Source: an uncultured Synechococcus sp.
Lineage (GTDB): Bacteria; Cyanobacteriota; Cyanobacteriia; PCC-6307; Cyanobiaceae
Assembly: GCA_913057985.1 (NCBI GenBank)
Contig: CAJXPL010000020.1
Span: forward strand, 1-44,860
Direction: 5' to 3'
Length of the DNA: 44,860 bases
A model generated the notes under the pieces. It saw only the letters and a list, made by a program, of their open reading frames with translations. It made no database searches and was not told where the DNA came from. The translations under genes were made by a program, and so were the position numbers. Shown piece by piece: positions 22,670-32,003 of this stretch; the stretch's first letter is position 1, and each line of letters opens with the position of its first letter.

Positions 22670-25393
22670 CATGAGTTGATCCAAAGCAAGATTGAGGTCG
22701 CGGTCCATGGCAACCAATCGGCCGTCACTCACAACAATCCTGGCCAGAGAAGGCAGCCCCACCTTCTTGGTGCGCAGATACACCGGTTCCACATAGAGAA
22801 GTCCGGAGCCCACGGGAAGCACAAGCAGGTTCCCCTGCAGAAGTTCCAGATCCTCCTGATCCCATAGACCAAACTGCTCGCTCACATCTGGATCCTGATG
22901 AATCAGAGCCTGAACCTGTTCAGGACCGGGAATGTATTTGTCTTTGGGAAAGTCGATCAGTTTCAGTTCACCGTAGTGATCGCCATCGTTCCGAGCCACC
23001 AACCACGCCGTGAGATTTGGCCTTGATAAGGGGGTCAGGGGTTGGAGCAGCAGAAATTCAGAGTTGTCGTTGCTTTGAAGCTGAGCCGTGATGTGATACG
23101 GAGCAACATCAACTTTGCGGCCGCCGTAGATCTCGCTTGGCACCTGCCAAACATCATCACTGTTGTAGAAAATTCTGGGATTCGAAACGTGGTACCGCTT
23201 CAATTGGTTGACCTGGGCATTGAAGAAGTCCTCAGGAACTCTGCGGTGATCAAGAAAAGCCTTTGGCATTGCCTCCATCGGCTCCATCAAGCCTGGAAAA
23301 GCGTGAGCCCAGGCCATCACAATTGGATCCTCAGGCTCCGAGATGAAAAACCGAATGCTGCCGTTATAAGCATCAACGATGGCCTTCACTGAGTTTCTTA
23401 AATACCGATCCGGATCATCTGCTGAGACCGCTGCGCTGTAGGGAAGAGTTGAACTGTGGGTATAACCCTCGACAACCCAATACTGATGTTGCCTGCGTTG
23501 TTCTGAAGTTGCCGTGGTGGTGTTGGAGCTGTCTTGCTCAGGGTTTGGAATGGAGATCAGGTAGGGCTCACCACGAAAATCAATGAATGGAGCGATGGCC
23601 TCAACCCGACTGCGCACATCACGCCGGATCAAAAGTTTGGAATCAGCATTGATCGTTGTGGTGATCAGCAATCGAGGGTCACGCAGATAAACAGCTGCTG
23701 CGAATCGCTGAAGCCAGGATCCAATCGGTACTCCGCCAGCACCCTGATAGTGCGTCATCACATTGATGTCGCCTTCGGGGTAGTCGAATTCTTCAATCTG
23801 CGTTGGAGCGATGGCATAGGGCGAAGGAAGCATCCCGTAATAGATCGCCGCATCACCAACGGGGATGGCCTCCTGCACCTCCGAACGTTCAATCCCCAGT
23901 TCTGGATTTCCCTCAATGACTGTTTCTGGGCCAAGACCTTTAATGAAATACGAGGGAAGGCCATCACTGCTTCTGTCATTCACCGGACTGACGGTGAATC
24001 CATAGCCATGGGTGAAGATGAAGTGACGGTTCTGCCAGGTTTTGGATTGACGCGGTAACGCGGATTGATCCAATTCGCGGGCCGAGAGGATCACTTGCTG
24101 CGACGAATCGCTGTTTTCATTCAGCGGGTAGCGATCAACAGCAGCATTGGAAAAGCGGTAGTACACCCTCAGTTGCTGCAGTTGCCGGTTGGCTTCCAGC
24201 AGAGGGCTGCTGTCCCAGAGACGCACATTTTCGAGCGTGCTAACACCTTGCTCGCGATCAGCGGTGCTGAACCTTGTCGGGTCGACGACCTGACTCTTGA
24301 TCTGATCCAACTGGAAGCCCCATTGCGTGGCCTCAATGGCATTGTTCAGATAGCGCTCTTGCAGTGCAAATTCCCTTGGCCGCACCACCAGCCAGCGCGT
24401 TAACGGAGTTGCCACCGTTTCCAACACCACAAGAGACACCAAGACCAGTGCAAGGCCCTGACGGAGGCGTCGCCGGCACGGGACAAGAAGTGCAAATGCG
24501 ATCAGCACCAGCAGCAGTGTGGCGAAGCCGCGCAACGGAAGGGTCATGTGGTCCTGGAGCCAGCCCGCCCCTGCCACAAGGCCGTGTTGGGTCCACAGCA
24601 GCTGATGCCTCGATAACCACACCTGCCCCGCCACTCCGACCAGCAGAAGCGCCGAAAGCAACCTGAACAGTTGGATCTGTCGCGCAGAGAAGGCTGGACT
24701 GGCCCAGTCAGAAATCGATTTTGAGCTCGCCAGCACCCGCCAGAGCTCAAAGGCGAGGGTGAACGCGGCAGCCAAGAGCAGCATGTCCAGGGCCAGATGC
24801 AATCCTGCAAAACGCCCCAAGCCGAAGCTCAGATCCGCTCCCAGCAAGGGGTCTCTCGTGGATTCATCGGGAATCCATAGCGCCAGCGACCAGATGCCCC
24901 ACGCCCGGCTGACGACAGCCACCAGCGAACCCGCCATGATCCGTGCCAGCCAAAGCCTCAACCGCGGCCAGGCCATCGCAAGCCCTATCGCCCCTGCCTG
25001 AACGAGTCCTGCAGCTGAGCTGATGCGGTGCTGGAGCCCCGCAACTGGCTGCCATTCCCCAAGCTGAAACGGATCGTGGATGGCCAACGCCAACAGATCC
25101 AGCGTGACAAAGGCACTGATCAGCACAGCACCACCACTGATCAACAGCGTGAATCCAAAGGACCATCCGGTCAGGCTCATCGCCTTGGATGAACTCGAGC
25201 TGTGTTGCCTGAATTGCCTTGACCAGGCCTGGGCTGCCAACAGCGGCAGCATCGCCACACCCGCGAAGAGAAGCTGCAGAAGCCAGCGCTGGAGGAGAAC
25301 GTCGCTCCAGGCAAACTGATCGAACCAGAACCACTCGATCTGCATCCGGGCTGCAACAACAACCAGCGGCAGCAGAAGGAGGAGGCGTCTCAT
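22649..25393 (-). CDS. UPF0182 family large membrane protein
   Basis: The 914-residue protein matches UPF0182: about seven membrane segments in the first ~330 residues (from [29 protein letters not shown], then LLQRWLLQLLFAGVAMLPLLAA, FTLLISGGAVLISAFVTLDLL and later ones), then a large extracytoplasmic domain with ERYLNNAIEATQWGFQLDQI, NRHFIFTHGYGFTVSPVN, YPEGDINVMTHYQGAGGVPIGSWLQRF and a YVEPVYL near the end. The function of the family is not established. ftsH lies directly upstream and the two overlap by ATGA (25390-25393), so they are co-translated. The 3' end contains the terminator of the converging peroxiredoxin gene. Confidence 0.93.
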   Translation of the reverse strand: MRRLLLLLPLVVVAARMQIEWFWFDQFAWSDVLLQRWLLQLLFAGVAMLPLLAAQAWSRQFRQHSSSSSKAMSLTGWSFGFTLLISGGAVLISAFVTLDLLALAIHDPFQLGEWQPVAGLQHRISSAAGLVQAGAIGLAMAWPRLRLWLARIMAGSLVAVVSRAWGIWSLALWIPDESTRDPLLGADLSFGLGRFAGLHLALDMLLLAAAFTLAFELWRVLASSKSISDWASPAFSARQIQLFRLLSALLLVGVAGQVWLSRHQLLWTQHGLVAGAGWLQDHMTLPLRGFATLLLVLIAFALLVPCRRRLRQGLALVLVSLVVLETVATPLTRWLVVRPREFALQERYLNNAIEATQWGFQLDQIKSQVVDPTRFSTADREQGVSTLENVRLWDSSPLLEANRQLQQLRVYYRFSNAAVDRYPLNENSDSSQQVILSARELDQSALPRQSKTWQNRHFIFTHGYGFTVSPVNDRSSDGLPSYFIKGLGPETVIEGNPELGIERSEVQEAIPVGDAAIYYGMLPSPYAIAPTQIEEFDYPEGDINVMTHYQGAGGVPIGSWLQRFAAAVYLRDPRLLITTTINADSKLLIRRDVRSRVEAIAPFIDFRGEPYLISIPNPEQDSSNTTTATSEQRRQHQYWVVEGYTHSSTLPYSAAVSADDPDRYLRNSVKAIVDAYNGSIRFFISEPEDPIVMAWAHAFPGLMEPMEAMPKAFLDHRRVPEDFFNAQVNQLKRYHVSNPRIFYNSDDVWQVPSEIYGGRKVDVAPYHITAQLQSNDNSEFLLLQPLTPLSRPNLTAWLVARNDGDHYGELKLIDFPKDKYIPGPEQVQALIHQDPDVSEQFGLWDQEDLELLQGNLLVLPVGSGLLYVEPVYLRTKKVGLPSLARIVVSDGRLVAMDRDLNLALDQLMKKAPPV

Positions 25394-27249
25394 GGGAGGC
25401 CAGCGATGTCTCTGAATCGATCACCGTTGATCGTTTCCTCGGCAATCAAAACGTCCACCAGTTGATCCATCAACTCACGGCGGGGCTCCAGCAGTGCGAT
25501 GGCCTGCGCCAGAGCACTCTTGGCGAGCTGGCGGATTTGAGCGTCAATGGCCTGGCCAGTGGATTCGGCGTATCCCGGCCGTTGGTTGAACCAATCGCGC
25601 CCCAGAAAAACCTCCGTACCCGGACCCTCGAGGGCCATCGGTCCGAGGCTGGAAAAGCCAAAGCGCGTCACCATCTCCCGTGCGAGTTGCGCCACCATCT
25701 GGAGATCTCCACTGGCTCCCTGGGTGATCTCGAGCGACCCGAAAACCACTTGCTCAGCTGCTCGTCCCCCCAGGGCCACCACCAGATCAGCGAGGCAGGA
25801 GGAGCGGGTGATCAACCCGGAATCAAGCACCTCCTCGTCAGGCATGAAGCGGGTGTAACCACCGGCCCCTCCCCGGGGAAGAATCGTGACCTTGTCCACC
25901 GAGTTGGCCGCTGGAAGAAGACTGGCCACCAGGGCATGACCCACCTCGTGGTAGGCGATGAGCCGTTTTTTTGCGCTGTCCTGCAAGGGACGGTTGCTCA
26001 GCCCCATGGTGATCCGCTCCAAGGCCCCCTCCAGCTGGAACTGACCGATACGGAGCATGTTCTGGCGGGCCGTGAGGATGGCCGCTTCGTTGAGAAGATT
26101 GGCGAGGTCAGCCCCGGAAAAACCCGGCGTGCGGCTCGCCCAATCCGATAGCGAGACCGCGTCGTCGAGGGGGCGAGTTCTCGCATGAACGGCGAGAATG
26201 GCCTCGCGACCTCGGCGATCGGGAAGGCCCACATCAATGCGCCGGTCGAAGCGTCCTGGACGCAACAGTGCGGCGTCGAGCACGTCGGCACGGTTTGTGG
26301 CCGCCAGCAGAATCACACCGGAGTTCTCCTCAAAGCCGTCCATCTCCGTCAGGAGTTGGTTGAGGGTCTGCTCCCGTTCATCGTTGCCGCCACCGATACC
26401 AGCACCCCGCTGGCGACCCACAGCGTCGATTTCGTCAATGAAAACGATGCAGGGGGACTTTTCCTTGGCTTGGCGGAACAGATCGCGAACCCTGCTCGCA
26501 CCAACACCAACGAACAGCTCAACAAACTCAGAGGCCGCGATGGAGAAGAACGGCACGCCCGCCTCGCCTGCAATCGCCTTGGCAAGAAGCGTTTTCCCGG
26601 TTCCAGGGGGGCCAACCAGCAACACTCCCCGCGGAATCTTGGCGCCCAGGCGGATGAAGGCCTCGGGCTGCTTGAGAAAGGTGACCACCTCCTCAAGTTC
26701 CAGCCGCGCATCGTTGATGCCGGCAACATCCTCAAAACGAAGCTGAAGGTCTTCCTGGGGTTTCAACCGAGGTTGACTACGCCCAAACCCAAGAGCTCTG
26801 TTCGCCATTTGAGCTGAACGCTTCAACAGAAACGACAAGCCGACCACCACCAGCAGAACCAACATCAGGGTTCCCGCCAGTTCGCGTCCTGCTTGTTCGC
26901 GGCGGATGTCAACAACCGTCAGGGGCGTGCCGGAGCTTTCAGCGGCCCGAAGAATTTGGTTGTCGTTGGCGAAAACAGGAACCGTGACCCGTCGGCCATC
27001 GTTGTATTGGACTCTTACCTCCCGACGACCGGGCACAAGATCCAACTGTTTGATCTCTTTCGCATCGATATCTCTCAGCAGGGTGGAGTAACTCACCGTG
27101 TCCTGCTTCGTCCAAAAACCCTGAATCGAAGAAGGTTGAGCCTTCTGAGGGGCCGCGGAACCACTGGAATCGCCCGAACCTGGTGCCACGTCTTCATTGC
27201 GCTGCACGGAGCCTAGCGATTTGACGCAAGGGGGTTCCAAACGAGACAA
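25390..27249 (-). CDS. ftsH: FtsH-family AAA+ membrane protease with one membrane span
   Basis: The product has every FtsH catalytic element: Walker A GPPGTGKT (213-220), pore loop FVGVG (246-250), Walker [10 protein letters not shown] (267-275), the second region of homology [19 protein letters not shown], the zinc motif HEVGH and the later acidic ligand in [16 protein letters not shown]. The N-terminus is odd: residues 1-123 show no hydrophobic helix, only a membrane span at about 124-143 ([19 protein letters not shown]). Most FtsH proteins have two. The frame opens with TTG 27249; GTG 27207 is likely the real start, and neither restores a first span. It degrades membrane and soluble proteins, perhaps in photosystem repair. 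The UPF0182 gene follows with an ATGA overlap. Confidence 0.93.
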   Translation of the reverse strand: MSRLEPPCVKSLGSVQRNEDVAPGSGDSSGSAAPQKAQPSSIQGFWTKQDTVSYSTLLRDIDAKEIKQLDLVPGRREVRVQYNDGRRVTVPVFANDNQILRAAESSGTPLTVVDIRREQAGRELAGTLMLVLLVVVGLSFLLKRSAQMANRALGFGRSQPRLKPQEDLQLRFEDVAGINDARLELEEVVTFLKQPEAFIRLGAKIPRGVLLVGPPGTGKTLLAKAIAGEAGVPFFSIAASEFVELFVGVGASRVRDLFRQAKEKSPCIVFIDEIDAVGRQRGAGIGGGNDEREQTLNQLLTEMDGFEENSGVILLAATNRADVLDAALLRPGRFDRRIDVGLPDRRGREAILAVHARTRPLDDAVSLSDWASRTPGFSGADLANLLNEAAILTARQNMLRIGQFQLEGALERITMGLSNRPLQDSAKKRLIAYHEVGHALVASLLPAANSVDKVTILPRGGAGGYTRFMPDEEVLDSGLITRSSCLADLVVALGGRAAEQVVFGSLEITQGASGDLQMVAQLAREMVTRFGFSSLGPMALEGPGTEVFLGRDWFNQRPGYAESTGQAIDAQIRQLAKSALAQAIALLEPRRELMDQLVDVLIAEETINGDRFRDIAGLP

Positions 27250-27276
27250 TCTCGGTTTGGAAATTCACCAGGCGCA

Positions 27277-27453
27277 ATGGCCGTCCCGAAGAAGAAAACA
27301 TCCAAGGCCAAGCGCAACCAGCGCAGCGCCACCTGGAAGGCCAAGGCAGCCTTTGCCGCCCAGCGCGCCATGTCCATCGGCAAGTCTGTGCTGAGTGGCC
27401 GCGCCCAGGGTTTTGTTTATCCGGTGAGTGAGTCCGAAGACGGCGAATCCTGA
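27277..27453 (+). CDS. rpmF: 50S ribosomal protein L32
   Basis: The 58-residue product begins [20 protein letters not shown] and continues [29 protein letters not shown], a clear cyanobacterial L32, which lacks the zinc cysteines found in some bacteria. It is divergent from ftsH, with a promoter expected in the small gap between them. Its last 37 bp overlap the 3' end of the converging glycerate kinase gene on the opposite strand. Confidence 0.95.
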   Translation: MAVPKKKTSKAKRNQRSATWKAKAAFAAQRAMSIGKSVLSGRAQGFVYPVSESEDGES

Positions 27454-28394
27454 GTCGAACTCGGGAGGTGGATCCGCCGCAGAGTTCGATCCGGATCCAC
27501 CTCCACAACAACATCCGCTCGCATGGTGTGAAAACTGCTCGATGGCAGCGAGCAGAGAATCATGCGGATAAAACGATCCAAGTCGGCATTCGACAGCGAC
27601 GCACCGCGTTCCGCTTCAAGAGTGGCTTCCTGTTGGCGCTTCCATCGCCAAGGCGCGTTGAAGTCGGTTGCTCGCAGTTGCCAGAGTTGATCGAAACACC
27701 TCCAGGTGGGTTCGTAGTGGGCGAGCACGGGTTGCAGCTTCAGGCGCCACTCCAACTCCTGCGCCGTTAGGGGGCTCTCGAGATGGGGCTCATCCGCAGT
27801 TGCGTCGTCATTTGGGCTGCAGCCCACAAACCAACCCTCAAAAATCAGCAAGTCGGCATCGCAACGGCGCCAACCGCTTCGATCTCCTCGGCCATGGCGT
27901 TTGGCTTTGTCGAAGCAAGGCATCAGAACCTTCTCACCCTGTCGCCATGTCTGAAGACACTCCTGCAGGAGCTCCAAGTCATGGCTGCCAGGAAGCGCAC
28001 GAGGCACACCCCAGGGGTTGCCCTGCATCGCCGCATCAAGCCGTCCGGCCTCGAAATAAAAGTCATCGAGAGAAACCACCTGGATCGAGAGGTGAAGTGC
28101 CCGTGCGGCAGCTTCAATCCACTGCCCCAGGGTGGTTTTCCCGCAACCTGGCAAAGCACTGAATCCGAGCAGTCGGCGTTGACCCTGCCATTGCTGGCCC
28201 AGGTTCAGAAGCGGCAGACCAACAGACCAGAGCCAATCCGGTGTCGCCTGAGGATGCCAGTGATCGATGGCGACCCGATGCCACCCAGAGTTGCGCTGCA
28301 GTGCAGACCAACTCGGAAGGTCGCCCAACTCGAGGTGCTGCAGCAACCGCTGCTGATCCTTGCTGGGGATGAGGCGTTGGCCTTCAGGATCCAA
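27417..28394 (-). CDS. D-glycerate 3-kinase (plant-type GLYK)
   Basis: The protein (325 residues from TTG 28394) has a P-loop [14 protein letters not shown] near residue 80, VVSLDDFYF as Walker B-like strand and catalytic aspartates, and a distal block ([18 protein letters not shown]) typical of the plant/cyanobacterial GLYK branch of the P-loop kinases. It would phosphorylate glycerate to 3-phosphoglycerate in the last step of the photorespiratory C2 cycle. I chose TTG 28394 because GGAGG precedes it by nine bases and it overlaps the upstream DUF565 gene by only 11 bp; the open frame extends to 28472. It is third in a tight minus-strand operon (HAD hydrolase, DUF565, this gene). Its 3' end overlaps rpmF antisense by 37 bp. 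Confidence 0.85.
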   Translation of the reverse strand: MDPEGQRLIPSKDQQRLLQHLELGDLPSWSALQRNSGWHRVAIDHWHPQATPDWLWSVGLPLLNLGQQWQGQRRLLGFSALPGCGKTTLGQWIEAAARALHLSIQVVSLDDFYFEAGRLDAAMQGNPWGVPRALPGSHDLELLQECLQTWRQGEKVLMPCFDKAKRHGRGDRSGWRRCDADLLIFEGWFVGCSPNDDATADEPHLESPLTAQELEWRLKLQPVLAHYEPTWRCFDQLWQLRATDFNAPWRWKRQQEATLEAERGASLSNADLDRFIRMILCSLPSSSFHTMRADVVVEVDPDRTLRRIHLPSSTQDSPSSDSLTG

Positions 28395-28695
28395 CTTTGA
28401 ACGCCTCCAGAACAACGGCGTAAACGAATCCAAGCCGGAGGTTGTCCAGCCAGGGAAGACGACGGCGCCCAAGAACCATCAATTCACAGGCGATGAGGGC
28501 ATAGAACGCTGTGTACGTCCTGAGTTCAACAGCATCCAGGATGTAGACAGGAAGGTTGCTGCCAATGAAAAATCCGAGCAGCAGCAGCAGCAACGAAGCG
28601 CTGCGGCGCCACCAGGGGCCAGACCAGGACCGCCGGATCCCAGCGCCCCACGCGTTCTGAAGCCCCGCCAGACGTGTGCGCTGGATTGAGCTCAT
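28384..28695 (-). CDS. DUF565 / Ycf20 family membrane protein
   Basis: The 103-residue protein (ATG 28695) has a basic N-terminus (QRTRLAGLQNAWGAGIRRSW), two membrane segments (SASLLLLLLGFFIGSNL, and YTAFYALIACELMVLG) and the end [22 protein letters not shown], which together match the DUF565/Ycf20 family of plants and cyanobacteria. In plants a Ycf20 homologue affects non-photochemical quenching; the cyanobacterial role is not settled. Start choice is supported by an ATGA overlap with the upstream HAD gene. The kinase start lies within its 3' end. Confidence 0.85.
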   Translation of the reverse strand: MSSIQRTRLAGLQNAWGAGIRRSWSGPWWRRSASLLLLLLGFFIGSNLPVYILDAVELRTYTAFYALIACELMVLGRRRLPWLDNLRLGFVYAVVLEAFKVGS

Positions 28696-29471
28696 CGATC
28701 CGGCACCGACAGAAGGAACTCCAGATACTTCAGCGTTACTGCCCCCTCCTGGCAAGAGGCACCGGAAAGCACGGTTGCTGGCTGTCCAGGGTCCCCCAGG
28801 TGATTCAACACCGCAGCAGCCTCGCCTCCGGACTCACGCAGAGCATCGGCATCCCAGGGGGAAGGGGTCAGCAGACAACGCAGACCTGCGGCTCTTGCCG
28901 CCGAAAGACCTGCCGCAGAATCTTCGATGGCGAGGCTGGCAGCACTGTTGGCCCCACTGCGTTCGAGAGCGAGTCGGTAGCCGTCCGGTGCTGGCTTTCC
29001 CGAAGCAACGTCATCCGATGTCACCACCCCATCGAAGCTGGGAATTTGCTTCTGGATCTGTTCCAGCAGAGCCATCACCGACGCTGAACCGCTGGAGGTG
29101 ACGATCCACTGCTGCACGCCGGCCCTGTTCAACTCATGCAAAAGCCTCTTCACTCCGGGACGGAGATGCACATGCCCTTGGCGGACCCGTTCCAGGTAAT
29201 GGACGCGTTTGCGATCACGCACCTGCTCCAGTTGGTTCTGGCTGAGATGCACCCCACATGTTTCAGCGTGGAGGTTCACCCTGCGCAGCCCGCCAGGAAT
29301 CGCCAGCAGCCTGTTGTAGAGCGATTCATCCCAAACAAAGGGGAGATCCAGTTCCTTGAAGGCCATGTTGAAGGCCGGTCGATGACCATCCATTTCCGTG
29401 TCGGCCAAGGTGCCATCCACATCCCAGAAGACCGCTGAAAGCCTGTTCACCTTGAGGAGCAGCAACGGCAC
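28692..29471 (-). CDS. HAD-superfamily hydrolase, CbbY-like
   Basis: The product (259 residues from GTG 29471; GTG 29450 is possible) has the HAD motifs: I, FWDVDGTLADTE near residue 15; II, IVTSSGS near 120; III, the lysine in ASGKPAPDGY near 158; and IV, AIEDSAAGLSAARAAG near 180. The cap domain between I and II places it in the CbbY/beta-phosphoglucomutase-like group. CbbY removes xylulose-1,5-bisphosphate, an inhibitor made by Rubisco; here that is inference, since the substrate cannot be read from sequence. It heads the operon with DUF565 and the glycerate kinase, which gives the operon a photorespiration/Rubisco flavour, and is divergent from recJ. Confidence 0.88.
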   Translation of the reverse strand: MPLLLLKVNRLSAVFWDVDGTLADTEMDGHRPAFNMAFKELDLPFVWDESLYNRLLAIPGGLRRVNLHAETCGVHLSQNQLEQVRDRKRVHYLERVRQGHVHLRPGVKRLLHELNRAGVQQWIVTSSGSASVMALLEQIQKQIPSFDGVVTSDDVASGKPAPDGYRLALERSGANSAASLAIEDSAAGLSAARAAGLRCLLTPSPWDADALRESGGEAAAVLNHLGDPGQPATVLSGASCQEGAVTLKYLEFLLSVPDR

Positions 29472-29503
29472 AATGCTGGGACATCACCGCCTGTTGCGTT
29501 TCC

Positions 29504-31402
29504 TTGCCGGCTGTTCCGCTGCATTGGTCCTGGTCCCTTCCAGCCGTGGTGGAACCATCGCCATTGCAAGGGCTTGATTTGCCGCTGCCGCTGCGCTGTG
29601 TGCTGCGGCGCAGGGGATTCAGCTCCACATCCGAGGCCGAGAGCTTTCTCTCCCCTGGTGATCTACCGCCCACACGTGATCATTTCCCCGATCTCGAGCA
29701 GGCCTGTACGCGCTTGGTAACGGCCTGCCGATCCCGTGAACGCGTCGCCATCTGTGGTGATTACGACGCCGATGGGATGACCAGCACAGCCTTGCTGTTG
29801 CGGGCGTTGGCCCCGTTGGGTGCTGAGCCGGAACCCGCCATCCCCTCGCGGATGGAGGAGGGATATGGCCTCAATCCCGCCATGGTGCAGCGGCTCTACG
29901 ACGATGGCGTGCGATTGCTGGTCACCGTTGATAACGGTGTTGCCGCGAGGGAAGCCCTCGAACTGGCCGCAAGTTTGTCGATGCAGGTGATCGTGACCGA
30001 TCACCACACGATCCCGGCGCAACGGCCGCCGATGACTGCGCTCATTCATCCGGCCACCACCCCGGAGGGCTCGCCTTACCGCGGACTCGCCGGTGTGGGG
30101 CTGGCCTATGTGCTGGCCCATGCCGTTGCCGATGTTCTGAACAAACAAGAAGCCATCCGCGTGGCCCGGGATCTGTTTTGCATCGGCACGGTGGCCGATA
30201 TGGCTCCTCTGGTGGGGGCCAACCGCAGTTGGTTGCTGGAGGGGCTGAACCATTTGCATCGCTCCGAGTGCAAGGGCGTGCAAGCGCTTCAGCGCCTGGC
30301 GGGTCTCGGGGAACGTCCGCTGACGGCAGAAGACATCGGGTTTCAGCTTGCACCGCGCATCAATGCAGTGGGGCGCCTTGGGGAACCGAGGCTTGTGGTG
30401 GATCTGCTCACGGCTGAAGATCCCGATTCAGCCATGGCCCTCGCACGCCGTTGTGATGATTACAACCGCCAGCGACGGGATCTCTGCGACGCGATTGAAG
30501 CGGAGGCCGTGGCGCTGGTGGAAGCGGAGTCCAGTGACGCTCTCCCCTCATTCCTGCTGTTGGCGCAAAGCCACTGGCACCACGGGGTGATTGGCATTGT
30601 TGCTGCGCGGCTGATGGAGCGCTATCACCGCCCCACCGCTCTTTTGGCCGGTGATGGAGATGGAAGTCTGCGGGCTTCGGTACGGGGACCCATCGGTTTC
30701 GCGGTGGATCGTGCCCTCTCCAAGTGCAGTGATCTACTCACCCGCTTTGGAGGCCACCCCGCTGCCGGGGGATTCACCGTTAAAGCGGAGTTCGTGCATG
30801 CTCTGCATGAGCGCCTCTGCGCCGAAGCCGATGGCTGGTTGATGACCCAGGCCCAGGGGCGTCCCGTGCAACCTGACGCTCTGCTGCAGTTGAAGGACGT
30901 GAACTGGGATCTGTGGCGCCACCTGCAATCCCTGGCCCCCTTCGGCATCGGTCATCCCAAACCGCTGTTCTGGTCACGGGGGGTGAGCGTTGAGGATCGG
31001 CTCGACCTCAAAGGAGGACACCTGGCCCTGACGCTGCGCCAGGGTGAAAATGAGCGTCGCGCCATCGCCTGGCGATGGGATCCAGCGGCGCCTGTTCCCG
31101 CATGCTGTGACGTGGCTTACAGCATTTCGATCAACCGTTGGCAGGGTGAACAGCGTCTGCAGCTTGAGCTCAAGGCCATCCGTGCCCATACGGAGTTGGT
31201 GTTGATCGACCGCGGCACACGGCAGTACATCGCCCAGTTGACGGAAACTTCAGGTCTGAAGCTCACCAATGGCGAGGGTGAGACGCTTCAGGCGAGCATT
31301 CAACAAGAACAATCCCTCACCAGCGACAACGATCTGGCAAGGGATCAGCGGGTGATTCAGTTGATCGAGGAAGCCTGCCTAGGATTGGGGCTACGTCCTT
31401 GA
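29504..31402 (+). CDS. recJ: single-stranded-DNA-specific exonuclease RecJ
   Basis: The 632-residue protein (TTG start) carries the RecJ DHH-family motifs: motif I GDYDADGMTSTALLLRAL near residue 85, the LLVTVDNGVAA strand and the DHH itself at 166-168 (VTDHHTIP). The DHHA1 nucleic-acid domain shows FGGHPAAGGFTV near 415, and an OB domain follows. RecJ degrades 5' ends of single-stranded DNA in recombinational and mismatch repair. The start is assigned from the frame, as no ATG fits. It is divergent from the HAD gene across a 32-bp gap, so promoters overlap. It converges on psb30. Confidence 0.94.
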   Translation: MPAVPLHWSWSLPAVVEPSPLQGLDLPLPLRCVLRRRGFSSTSEAESFLSPGDLPPTRDHFPDLEQACTRLVTACRSRERVAICGDYDADGMTSTALLLRALAPLGAEPEPAIPSRMEEGYGLNPAMVQRLYDDGVRLLVTVDNGVAAREALELAASLSMQVIVTDHHTIPAQRPPMTALIHPATTPEGSPYRGLAGVGLAYVLAHAVADVLNKQEAIRVARDLFCIGTVADMAPLVGANRSWLLEGLNHLHRSECKGVQALQRLAGLGERPLTAEDIGFQLAPRINAVGRLGEPRLVVDLLTAEDPDSAMALARRCDDYNRQRRDLCDAIEAEAVALVEAESSDALPSFLLLAQSHWHHGVIGIVAARLMERYHRPTALLAGDGDGSLRASVRGPIGFAVDRALSKCSDLLTRFGGHPAAGGFTVKAEFVHALHERLCAEADGWLMTQAQGRPVQPDALLQLKDVNWDLWRHLQSLAPFGIGHPKPLFWSRGVSVEDRLDLKGGHLALTLRQGENERRAIAWRWDPAAPVPACCDVAYSISINRWQGEQRLQLELKAIRAHTELVLIDRGTRQYIAQLTETSGLKLTNGEGETLQASIQQEQSLTSDNDLARDQRVIQLIEEACLGLGLRP

Positions 31403-31412
31403 AACAAGGCGA

Positions 31413-31520
31413 TCAGAGTGCGCCGCGGCGGTAGAAGAGGATGAAGATGACAGCGGGACCGGCAATGGTGATCATCGCCAGGGCGGCAAAGTTGGCGATC
31501 AGGTGAATGTCAAAGCCCAT
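31413..31520 (-). CDS. psb30: photosystem II reaction centre protein Psb30 (Ycf12)
   Basis: The 35-residue ORF reads [20 protein letters not shown] followed by [15 protein letters not shown]: a single membrane span with the C-terminal GPxxIF...RRGxL signature of Psb30/Ycf12. Psb30 is a small thylakoid subunit of photosystem II beside cytochrome b559. It sits 10 bp past the recJ stop, converging, and is divergent from the YkgJ-like gene. Confidence is high because the motif matches the known family closely, although the gene is very short. Confidence 0.88.
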   Translation of the reverse strand: MGFDIHLIANFAALAMITIAGPAVIFILFYRRGAL

Positions 31521-31628
31521 GGCGATGCAGCGCTGTCCAAAATCGTTACGCCTCCCAGGCTACGGGGCTCTGTCCCAAGTGCGACGGATTGGTTCTGATC
31601 TCTGTGATGGCTTGTCACAGCTTCAATC

Positions 31629-32003
31629 ATGAGCCGAGAGACGCCGCAATGGTCCTGCATCAAACACTGTGGAGCCTGTTGCCGACTCACTCCGGAGGAA
31701 CGGGCTGATGCCCTGGCGGCCTTGAACGAAGAGCAACAACGCACCTATCTGGCCATGGTTGGCCCTGACGGCTGGTGCATCCACTACGACACGGGCAGTC
31801 AGCGCTGCACGATTTATGAGGAGCGACCTGATTTCTGTCGTGTCAGTGGTCTGGGCCGTCTTTTTGACGTTCCCGATGATCAGTTCGATGCCTTCGCCAT
31901 CACCTGTTGCCAACAACAGATCCGCAGCACCTATGGCGGCCGCAGTGGCGTGATGCGTAGGTTCAAGCGCGCTCAGACCGCGGGAGGTTCTGTTGACGAG
32001 TGA
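31629..32003 (+). CDS. YkgJ-family cysteine-cluster protein
   Basis: The 124-residue protein begins with CIKHCGACCRL and carries further cysteines at 50, 60, 70 and a CC pair at 93-94. With C10, C14, C17 and C18 this is the CxxxCxxCC...C...C...C layout of the YkgJ/UPF0153 family, likely binding zinc or an Fe-S cluster. No enzymatic role is established. It is divergent from psb30 and overlaps the next gene by 11 bp, so it likely shares an operon with the UPF0016 pair; a link to metal handling is inference. Confidence 0.85.
   Translation: MSRETPQWSCIKHCGACCRLTPEERADALAALNEEQQRTYLAMVGPDGWCIHYDTGSQRCTIYEERPDFCRVSGLGRLFDVPDDQFDAFAITCCQQQIRSTYGGRSGVMRRFKRAQTAGGSVDE

Noticed and set aside
25219-26151. 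310-codon plus-strand frame opposite ftsH/UPF0182
   Set aside because: Antisense to two clear genes and with a low-complexity product.
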